Origin: Kineosporia aurantiaca JCM 3230
Lineage (GTDB): Bacteria; Actinomycetota; Actinomycetes; Actinomycetales; Kineosporiaceae
NCBI GenBank assembly: GCA_000719025.1
Contig: JODP01000006.1
Coordinates: forward strand, 434,001 to 498,000
DNA length: 64,000 nt
Direction: 5' to 3'
Both the position numbers and the translations under genes were made by a program. The notes beneath the pieces are model-generated. The model ran no database searches and was not told where the DNA came from. It saw nothing but the letters and a program-made list of their open reading frames with translations. Shown in pieces: positions 1 through 6,022 of the stretch (the first letter of the stretch is position 1; every line of letters starts with the position of its first letter).

Positions 1-62
1 GATCATGGACTTCTTTCCCCGTGATCATGGACTTTTGCCCTCGTGATCATGGAGTTTTCACG
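1..62. repeat. Three tandem ~21-bp repeats at window edge, possible IS21-type end
   Basis: Three imperfect copies of a unit close to GTGATCATGGACTTTT begin at about 1, 21 and 43, each followed by a short C-rich spacer. The repeats stop just inside the 3' end of the SUKH gene, whose last codons lie in the third copy. Multiple short repeats at a terminus are known for IS21-family elements, so this may be the right end of an insertion sequence lying to the left. No transposase is visible, so the IS assignment is inference. Confidence 0.4.
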
Positions 63-556
63 CGGGTCGGCTCCTGGTCGGGCTGGTCTTCGTCGGCCAG
101 CGCGGTGACCAGGGCGGAGAAGCTGGGGAAGGGCTGGGGTGTGCCTCCGTCGCCGGCGGCCCAGGCGTAGGCCGTCCATTCGCCGTCCTCGGTCGGCCGG
201 GCCGCGTCCAGCAGGCCGTAGCGGCCGTCCCCGCGATCGAGCACGACCAGGCAGCGGGCGATCAGCTCGATGATCTCCTCGAAGCTGGACCACAGGTCGA
301 CCAGGTCGTGGGCCGCGTCGTTGGTCCAGCGCAGCTCGTCGGTGGAGCACAGGCCGAACAGCGCGTCCTCGGTCGGCCAGCCGTTGCTGCAGGCCAAGAA
401 TGTTCGCAGGCTGGGCGGAAGGCTGGTGCCCAGGCGCTGCTCGGTGGCCCGGAGCTGGTCCTCGGTGGCGCCGTTCCGGTCCGGCGGCGTTCGGGAACTG
501 AACTCGGACAGGAACTCCTGCCACTGAGTGATGCCGCTGGGACTCATGGTGTTCAT
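47..556 (-). CDS. SMI1/KNR4 (SUKH) family protein
   Basis: A 169-residue protein. The N-terminal half has the SUKH pattern: an E-Q-R-L-G helix followed by LPPSLRTFLACSNGW (about residues 46-60). SUKH proteins are often immunity proteins against toxins, or scaffold-like proteins; the partner here is unknown and no toxin gene is adjacent. The ATG at 556 is chosen because a GAGG lies just upstream; an in-frame ATG three codons later is also possible. The gene ends inside the repeats at the window edge, which may have replaced the original 3' end. Confidence 0.7.
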   Translation of the reverse strand: MNTMSPSGITQWQEFLSEFSSRTPPDRNGATEDQLRATEQRLGTSLPPSLRTFLACSNGWPTEDALFGLCSTDELRWTNDAAHDLVDLWSSFEEIIELIARCLVVLDRGDGRYGLLDAARPTEDGEWTAYAWAAGDGGTPQPFPSFSALVTALADEDQPDQEPTRVKTP

Positions 557-688
557 GATCCTCAGCCGGGGCGGTCCCGGCGAGAGGGTTCAGAAAGTTT
601 TTCGATGCTCGACTCAACCCGGCCGGGGGCTGGCGGTGTTCTTTCGGGCGACAGCGAAAGCGCTGTCGGGTCGAGGGGAGACATGCTG

Positions 689-1537
689 ATGAACAAGGTG
701 ACCACGATGGGGGCAGCGGCCCTGGCCACGTGCGCAGCCCTGGCCGGCGGTTCGATGCTGGTGGCACCGGCCGCTCACGCCGGGGCGGTGTCGGGTGAGG
801 GGCCCGTCCGGGCCGCGGCGGGTCTGCCGCCGACCGGCGACCAGATCGCCTACGTGCAGCGCGGGTCGAAGGTGGTGGTGTTCCGACAGGGCCTGCCGAT
901 GGCGGCGGTGACGGTCAGGTCGGCCGCGCATCCCGGGCGTAAGGGCAAGCTGGTGCTGAGCGTCAAGGCCAACCAGGCCTTCGGGTTCCGGGCCGGCGAG
1001 TTCGTCTGGGCCGACCGCTCCGGCGATCACCAGGCGTTCAACCCGGTCCGCAAGATCCGGGTCCTGGCCGGACACACCGAGACGGTGTCGATCAGGTTCG
1101 ACGGCGTGGCCGACGGCAACGTCATCTGGGCCCCGCGGCGGGAGAACTCGATCGGCGTGTGGAAGGTGAAGGGAGCGGCCGCCGCCGGTGCTCCGGCCCT
1201 GCTGTCGCCCAGTTACGTCCAGCGCAACGCGGTGGTGTCGATCTACAAGGCCGGGGTGGTGGCGGCTCGGGTGACCGCCCAGTCCGCGGTGCACGCCAAG
1301 GGTAAGGGAACCGTGCGGCTGGACATTGAGGCGCTGCAGAAGGTCTCGCTGCGCCCGGCCTCCTTCGTCTGGGTCGACCAGGACGGGGATCGGCACTCGG
1401 CGGTCAACGGCACCAAGGTCACGCTGAAGCCGAAGACGACCAAGAGCATCACGGTCACGTATCAGGGCGTCGAGCCCGGGGGCATCACCTGGTCGCCGCG
1501 GGCCGGGCTGGTGGCTGGCGCCTGGGGTATCGGCTGA
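689..1537 (+). CDS. Secreted protein with two copies of a ~105-residue domain
   Basis: About 282 residues. The start at 689 has a Sec-type signal peptide (MNKVTTMGAAALATCAALAG, then an AHA cleavage site near residue 32) and follows GAGGGGAG at a proper distance; the ATG six bases upstream is too close to it. The mature protein is an internal duplication: each half starts with YVQR, has a basic stretch, a FVW-D motif and ends with ITW or VIW-(A/S)PR. I recognise no family. The membrane protein encoded at 2218 carries the start of the same YVQ domain, which links this gene to the sigma-factor locus downstream. Confidence 0.7.
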   Translation: MNKVTTMGAAALATCAALAGGSMLVAPAAHAGAVSGEGPVRAAAGLPPTGDQIAYVQRGSKVVVFRQGLPMAAVTVRSAAHPGRKGKLVLSVKANQAFGFRAGEFVWADRSGDHQAFNPVRKIRVLAGHTETVSIRFDGVADGNVIWAPRRENSIGVWKVKGAAAAGAPALLSPSYVQRNAVVSIYKAGVVAARVTAQSAVHAKGKGTVRLDIEALQKVSLRPASFVWVDQDGDRHSAVNGTKVTLKPKTTKSITVTYQGVEPGGITWSPRAGLVAGAWGIG

Positions 1538-1556
1538 CCTGCAGCCTTGCGAAAAG

Positions 1557-1590
1557 CCGCCGGACCGGCGGGAAACTGTCGGTCCGGCGG
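1557..1590 (+). terminator. Hairpin after the secreted-protein gene
   Basis: A 10-bp inverted repeat (CCGCCGGACC / GGTCCGGCGG) with a 14-nt loop starts 20 nt after the stop codon. There is no T tract, which is common in actinobacteria. It lies before the sigma-factor start, so it may separate the two units. Confidence 0.5.
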
Positions 1591-1621
1591 TGCGGGGGCG
1601 TGGCCGAAACGGTGGGGGACG

Positions 1622-2221
1622 ATGAGGCAGGATCTGAAAGACCGCTTCCAAGTGATGGTGTTGGCCGAGCTTCCGCGGTTACGGCGGTTTGCGTTACACG
1701 TCTGCGGGGATGTGCATCGGGCGGACGATTACGTGCAGGGGGCGTTGGAACGGATGTACGTCGCGTGGCCTCGGGTGCACGACGTGGCCTGGCCCGGTGC
1801 TTACCTAAGGGCAATTCTGGTGCGGCACATGCTGAATGAGAAGCGTCGGCCGTGGCGGCGGGAACACAGCACCGAAGAGTTGCCTGATGCGGGGTACGAC
1901 ACTACGGGTGGCACTGATCTGGGGTTAGACCTGGCTCGTGCTCTGGCGGCATTGACTACGCGCCAGCGGGCGGCCGTGGTGTTGCGTTACATCGAGGATC
2001 GGCCGATTAGTGAGGTTGCGCAGATCATGGGTACTACCCCGGGCACCGTGAAACGGCAGTGTTCTGATGCGGTCGGGAAGTTGCGGTATCTGCTGGGGGA
2101 GGGCTTCGTCGGCGAAGAATCTCTCGACCGGTCTCCAGCGCGTTCCATGGCCTCTGCGTTGCGCGGGTCAGATTCCGTGCCCGCGCTGGACCTCGGTGAG
2201 AACGGTGGAGGCACTCGGTGA
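1622..2221 (+). CDS. SigE-family ECF RNA polymerase sigma factor
   Basis: About 199 residues. Region 2 is seen at about residues 10-75 (LPRLRRFALHVCGD, RADDYVQGALERMYVAWPRV) and region 4 at about 105-160 (LTTRQRAAVVLRYIEDRPISE followed by IMGTTPGTVKRQ, a helix-turn-helix). This matches the actinobacterial SigE-like ECF group, usually about 165-175 residues, so the C-terminal 35-40 residues are an extension. The ATG at 1622 follows GGTGGGGG. The stop overlaps the GTG start of the next gene (GTGA), which indicates coupled expression with the membrane partner. It directs core polymerase to unknown promoters. Confidence 0.85.
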   Translation: MRQDLKDRFQVMVLAELPRLRRFALHVCGDVHRADDYVQGALERMYVAWPRVHDVAWPGAYLRAILVRHMLNEKRRPWRREHSTEELPDAGYDTTGGTDLGLDLARALAALTTRQRAAVVLRYIEDRPISEVAQIMGTTPGTVKRQCSDAVGKLRYLLGEGFVGEESLDRSPARSMASALRGSDSVPALDLGENGGGTR

Positions 2222-2724
2222 GCGCGGTGCGAGGTGGTCGACAGTCGGGTGATCTCTCAGGGCGTCTGAAAGAAATGGCCGAGGCCGGGCCGCCGTTGGG
2301 TCCTCCGGAGTTCGACCTGGATGCGGTCATGCGCGATGGTGAACGGCGTCGGTTGCGCCGAAATGCGGTGGTGGTCACGGCGGGGGCGGGTCTGGCGCTG
2401 GCTGCTGCGTTTGCCGGTGCCGCTCTCCTGACCGATCAGGGGTGGCCTTCTGCTGCCGCGGTGGATCTGGTTTACGTCCAGCACGGTGATTGGGTGCTGG
2501 TCCGCGGGGCTCAGGGCACGGTGGAAGGCCGGGTCAGTGGGTTAGGCGCTTGCGGTTTTCGTGCCGCCGTAGATGAAGGTCAGGGTCGCGGAGCTGACCT
2601 TGTCTCGGTTTCCGGGCATGGTCTGCAGTCTGCGCCAGCGATCGGCAGAGGCGGGATGTACGCGGGTGCGGGCGGTATCGGGAATCCTGGCGGAGGGGTT
2701 GGTGAAGATGGACGAGTCGGGTGA
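2218..2724 (+). CDS. Membrane partner of the sigma factor, 3' half probably degenerate
   Basis: The GTG start overlaps the sigma-factor stop by 4 nt. Residues 1-48 are hydrophilic and cytoplasmic-like, 49-72 form one transmembrane segment, and residues 81 onward begin VDLVYVQHGDWVLVRG. This resembles the YVQ domain of the secreted protein at 689. An anti-sigma factor role is inferred from position and topology. The resemblance stops near residue 110; the rest is Gly-rich and unlike a protein domain, and it runs into the next gene. The gene is therefore probably truncated near nt 2545, with an accidental tail. Confidence 0.55.
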   Translation: MSAVRGGRQSGDLSGRLKEMAEAGPPLGPPEFDLDAVMRDGERRRLRRNAVVVTAGAGLALAAAFAGAALLTDQGWPSAAAVDLVYVQHGDWVLVRGAQGTVEGRVSGLGACGFRAAVDEGQGRGADLVSVSGHGLQSAPAIGRGGMYAGAGGIGNPGGGVGEDGRVG

Positions 2725-3094
2725 CCATCGTCTGCAGACCGAGCGGGGAGTCTGGCTGTGCACCCTGCGGCCCGACGGGTCAGCTCACATCACGCCGGTC
2801 TGGTTCGTCTACATCAGCGATACCTGGTGGATCGGGTGTCGGGCCACGAGCGTCAAGGTGCGCAACGTTCGCGCTGATCCGCGGGTGGTTCTTACTCTCA
2901 CCGATCCCGATCGTCCTCTGGTGGCTCAGGGTCTTGCCGAAGTCCATTCTGCGGCCGAGTTCCCTGCCGTCGTGATGAGCGCGTTCATGGCCAAGTACGA
3001 CTGGAACCCGGCCACAATCGACGGCAGTGGGGCTTCGCGGGTGCTGGTGCGGGTCTCGGGGGAACGCTGGCTCATGGCCGGAAAGCCCGGTTGA
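2708..3094 (+). CDS. Pyridoxamine 5'-phosphate oxidase-fold (F420/FMN-binding type) protein
   Basis: About 128 residues with the split-barrel pattern: LCTLRPDGSAHITPVWFVYI near the N-terminus, a CRATSVKVRNVRADPRVVLT strand and a C-terminal VRVSGERWLMAG. These features fit the PNPOx-like proteins that bind FMN or F420 in actinobacteria; substrate unknown. The ATG at 2708 has GGAGGGG upstream. An in-frame upstream start at 2573 would add 45 residues without family character and overlap the preceding gene. The first strand begins right after this start, so the short form fits a minimal family member. Confidence 0.75.
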   Translation: MDESGDHRLQTERGVWLCTLRPDGSAHITPVWFVYISDTWWIGCRATSVKVRNVRADPRVVLTLTDPDRPLVAQGLAEVHSAAEFPAVVMSAFMAKYDWNPATIDGSGASRVLVRVSGERWLMAGKPG

Positions 3095-3097
3095 GGC

Positions 3098-3478
3098 TTA
3101 CTCCCAGACGGTGGCCAGGCGCTGGAATTCCTCCGGGTCGCTGTGTACCGGAATGACGCAGAGCAGGTGGCCGCCGGGGGCGCGCAGCGTGCGGCAGTCC
3201 AGCCAGCGGCCGACCTCCACTGCGCCGAGGGCGATCAGGCGGGCGGTCTCGGCGTCGAGGTCGTCGGTCTCGAAGTCGAGGTGGTAGCGCGGGGCGTCGT
3301 CGATCGACTGGAGCGCGGTTACCAGGCCGGGGAAGGCGCCGCGCAGCCCGGTGAACTGCTCCTCGCCGGGTACCGGGGTGGCGGGGACTCCGAAAGCGGA
3401 CGACCAGAAGGTGGTGGCGGCCGGGACCTGGTCCTGAGGAACGTCGATGAGCAGGGTGGAGAAGCGGCTGCGATGCAT
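3098..3478 (-). CDS. VOC (glyoxalase/dioxygenase superfamily) protein
   Basis: A 126-residue protein with the VOC beta-alpha-beta pattern: STLLIDVPQDQVPAATTFWSS at the N-terminus, RYHLDFETDDLDAETARLIALGA in the middle and LRAPGGHLLCVIPV near the end. The family includes metal-dependent lyases, dioxygenases and resistance proteins. His and Glu residues that could bind metal are present, but the substrate cannot be told. It is convergent with the flavin-fold gene, with only 3 nt between the stops. Confidence 0.75.
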   Translation of the reverse strand: MHRSRFSTLLIDVPQDQVPAATTFWSSAFGVPATPVPGEEQFTGLRGAFPGLVTALQSIDDAPRYHLDFETDDLDAETARLIALGAVEVGRWLDCRTLRAPGGHLLCVIPVHSDPEEFQRLATVWE

Positions 3479-3515
3479 GGGGCAAATGTAGAACCGGTCG
3501 GGCCCGCCGCGCTGC

Positions 3516-4040
3516 TCACATGAGCGGATGGCCGATCCCGGAAGCCTGGGCTATCAGATTCAAGGTGGCTTCTTCGGAGGAGTTTTCGGCGATCACGGCT
3601 TCGTTCACGCCATCCAGTACGTCCAGTTCCGCGTACCAGTCCCGCATTTGCTCGGCGGTGAACTCTTCGGCTTGAGGGCGAGTGGCGTGCCGGCGGACGG
3701 TTTCGGCGAAGCTGACGTCGAGGTAGAAGAAGTGGGCCGGCCCGGTGTGGCCGGCCTTGAGACGGCGCAGCATCTCGCCGTAGCGGCCGGTGAACAGGAT
3801 GCCCTCGAGGATGACGTGGTAACTGTTCCGCAGCAGGAACTGCACGTTGTGCTCGATGAGCGCCGGAGCCAGTCCCGGGCTGGTGTCTTTCTCACGAAGC
3901 AAGATCCGGCGCAGATAGTCCTGCTCGACGAGGGCGCAGCCGCGCCCGGCCTGGAGCCGCAGGCGTCGGGCGATCGTGCTCTTGCCCGATCCGGAATTGC
4001 CGCGGATCACGATCAGGCGGGTTTCCTCGTCGGTGGGCAT
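3516..4040 (-). CDS. P-loop kinase (AAA_33 / zeta-toxin-like fold)
   Basis: A 174-residue protein with a Walker A motif GNSGSGKST at about residues 14-22, a VEQDYLRR segment after strand 2 and a LID-like region with several Arg residues (VRRHATRP). This is the small ATP-dependent kinase group that includes gluconate kinase-like, phosphotransferase and zeta-type proteins. The phosphate acceptor is unknown, and no antitoxin is next to it. The start lies 5 nt after the stop of the dehydrogenase gene, so the two form one leftward operon. Confidence 0.75.
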   Translation of the reverse strand: MPTDEETRLIVIRGNSGSGKSTIARRLRLQAGRGCALVEQDYLRRILLREKDTSPGLAPALIEHNVQFLLRNSYHVILEGILFTGRYGEMLRRLKAGHTGPAHFFYLDVSFAETVRRHATRPQAEEFTAEQMRDWYAELDVLDGVNEAVIAENSSEEATLNLIAQASGIGHPLM

Positions 4041-4045
4041 CTCCG

Positions 4046-5008
4046 CTATTCCGAAATCTCCCGGACCGGGCGGTCGGCCGCAAAAGCTCGAATGTCCTCA
4101 ACAGCGTCGGAAAAGAAGGTGGTGTAGGTCTTGTCACTGACGTAACCCAAGTGCGGGGTGAGCACCGTGCGGGGAGCGGTTCGCCAGGGGGAGTCGGCGG
4201 GGAGAGGTTCGGTGGCGTAGACGTCCAGGCCGGCGCCCCCGATTCGGTTCTCGTGCAGGGCCCGCAGCAGTGCGTCCTCATCGATGATGGGGCCGCGAGA
4301 ACTGTTGATCAGGAGCGCGGTCGGCTTCATCAGGGCGAGTTCGCGTTCGCCAATGAGACCCTGGCTGCGCTCGGAGAGCTTGAGGTGCACCGTCACCACG
4401 TCGGCGGCGGCGAGGAGCTCGTCCTTGCTCACCGGCGTCGTCCCCAGTGAACGAGCGTGCTTCGGATCGAGATTCGCGCTCCAGGCCATCACGTCCATGC
4501 CGAAGGCCACGCCGATGTGAGCTACCGCGCTGCCGATCCGGCCCAGACCGATCACGCCCAGCCGCTGGCCTCCGAGATCGGCGCCGACCGTGGACTGCCA
4601 GCCACCGTCCCGGATGCGCTGATCCTCAGCGGGGATGTGGCGGGCCAGAGCCAGGATGAGGGCCCAGGTCAGCTCGACCGTCGGCTGCCCGGCCGAGCGG
4701 GTGCCGGTCACGGTGACGCCCAGCTCACGGGCCGCGGCGACATCGATGGCCGCGTTCACCATGCCGGTCGTGACCAGCAGCCTGAGGTTGGGGAGCCGGC
4801 GGAGCACCTCCGCGGGGAAGCGGGTGCGCTCGCGCATGGCCACCACCACGTCGAACGGGGCCAGGCTCTCGACCACCGCGGACGGGTCGGCGAACGGCTC
4901 CTGGAAGACGGTGATCTGCGGGTTGCCCGGCAGGCTGGGCCAGTCGGCGTAGGTCAGGGCAACACCCTGGTAGTCGTCGAGCACCGCCACCTTGCTGATC
5001 TCAGGCAT
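4046..5008 (-). CDS. D-2-hydroxyacid dehydrogenase family protein
   Basis: A 320-residue NAD-dependent dehydrogenase. The N-terminal substrate domain is followed by RSAGQPTVELTWALILALAR, the Rossmann motif GLGRIGSAVAHIG (about residues 155-167), the catalytic-region Arg in NSSRGPIIDEDAL, a Glu in LDVYATEPLP and a His in LTPHLGY. These are the standard catalytic Arg-Glu-His features. It interconverts a 2-hydroxy acid and a 2-keto acid in the cytoplasm; the exact substrate is unknown. It is the first gene of a two-gene operon with the P-loop kinase. Confidence 0.88.
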   Translation of the reverse strand: MPEISKVAVLDDYQGVALTYADWPSLPGNPQITVFQEPFADPSAVVESLAPFDVVVAMRERTRFPAEVLRRLPNLRLLVTTGMVNAAIDVAAARELGVTVTGTRSAGQPTVELTWALILALARHIPAEDQRIRDGGWQSTVGADLGGQRLGVIGLGRIGSAVAHIGVAFGMDVMAWSANLDPKHARSLGTTPVSKDELLAAADVVTVHLKLSERSQGLIGERELALMKPTALLINSSRGPIIDEDALLRALHENRIGGAGLDVYATEPLPADSPWRTAPRTVLTPHLGYVSDKTYTTFFSDAVEDIRAFAADRPVREISE

Positions 5009-5047
5009 GCCTGGCCCGCCTTCTGCTCGCAGTTCCGTTCGCCGCAG

Positions 5048-5482
5048 CTACACGGTAGGCGTTCCGGTGACCGGCATCTGAAGGTAGGTCATGTGCCGCA
5101 GAAAGCTGCGGAAGATCTCGGGGGCATGACTGGGCGCGCTGATCGGGTGCAGCCCGTTGCTCAGTGCCGCACCCTCGGCGATGTCGATCTTCAGGTATCG
5201 GGCGACCCGCTGGGCCCCGAACTCGCGGATCGCCTGGGCCAGCAGGGCCTCGATGTGCCGGCAGGCCTGGCTCTCGCCGAGTCCGCCACAGCGCAGGTCA
5301 TCGTTGGAACAGCAGCTCAGGCCATGGTCCCCGGCGGAGATGGACGAGGCGTAGACCCGCTCGGCCTGGGACTCGCTGGAGACGACGCCTTGCAGCCGGC
5401 CTTCGGAGAGCTCGAGGAAGGGAACGTCGGGTAGCTCGGGCAGCTCCGCGTTGCTGTTGGTCTGCTCGTCGTCCATCGCCAC
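5048..5482 (-). CDS. SWIM-like Cys/His-rich protein, paralogue of the gene at 12980
   Basis: About 144 residues. The core VPFLELSEGRLQGVVSS, then ERVYASSISAGDHGLSC, a Cys-rich segment ending in CRHIEALL and a C-terminal FRSFLRHMTYL align along the whole length with the protein encoded at 12980-13474. The spaced cysteines followed by C-x-H plus a hydrophobic helix recall SWIM zinc fingers, although the first CxC is not exact. The upstream DNA GGCCAGGGAGGGC is also shared with the paralogue, so I place the start at the equivalent GTG (5482); an ATG two codons later is possible. Function unknown; its place beside the MoxR operon suggests an accessory or adaptor role. Confidence 0.6.
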   Translation of the reverse strand: MAMDDEQTNSNAELPELPDVPFLELSEGRLQGVVSSESQAERVYASSISAGDHGLSCCSNDDLRCGGLGESQACRHIEALLAQAIREFGAQRVARYLKIDIAEGAALSNGLHPISAPSHAPEIFRSFLRHMTYLQMPVTGTPTV

Positions 5483-5509
5483 AACCTCTGCCCTCCCTGG
5501 CCCCGCCAC

Positions 5510-5963
5510 TGCGGTGGGTTGCAGGCCTTTCTAGCGAAGCTCGGTGGAAGAAGCGCTAAGCCTCGCCGGGGGTGTCGGGAGTTCTCTGCGGCCGGTGACT
5601 GAACGGTCGCGGAAGGTGCTGCGGTCCTGGATATGGACGCTGCTGGGCTGGCACCACGCGTCCTTCCGTCCGAACTGTGGGTCACGTCTCCCAGCTGAAC
5701 CAGATGATCGACTTAGGACTGGTCTGGCTGGGGCAGGGCTATCTACCCCGGCATTTGGACCCTCGCCGTTCAAGGACGCCGCGTATTCGCGCGCGGGCTG
5801 ATGTTCGCCCGGTCAGGAGCGTCGAGTCGGCGTGCGCGTTCGCGGTGTCGGCCCAATCGGTCGCGGCCGACTGAACCAGAGTTCGGCATTGCGGGCGGCG
5901 ACGGCAACTCAACTGGTTCATCAGCTGTCGGCTTGAAGGTTTTCTCGCTGGGTCGTGGGTGTT
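5510..5963. other. Intergenic region without a recognisable gene
   Basis: About 450 bases between the small SWIM-like gene and the end of the MoxR operon. The open frames here have no codon bias or recognisable protein, so I see no gene. It should contain the promoter of the leftward gene ending at 5048. Confidence 0.5.
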
Positions 5964-6022
5964 CGAGGGGGCCAGCGGCAATGAGCTGCGCCGTCAGGAG
6001 CAACTTGGCCGCTGGCCCTCGA
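5964..6022 (-). terminator. Terminator hairpin of the MoxR/vWA/DUF5682 operon
   Basis: A 14-bp inverted repeat (CGAGGG..CCAGCGGC / GCCGCTGGCCCTCG) with a 2-nt bulge and a loop of about 28 nt abuts the stop of the DUF5682 gene on its downstream side. There is no T tract. It separates the operon from the paralogous gene at 5048. Confidence 0.6.

Noticed and set aside
2542..2763. Leftward open frame between the anti-sigma-like and flavin-fold genes
   Set aside because: No recognisable protein and it overlaps two rightward genes; treated as chance.
3516..4040. Zeta-toxin of a toxin-antitoxin pair
   Set aside because: Only the general P-loop kinase fold is visible and no antitoxin gene is adjacent; the neighbour is a dehydrogenase.
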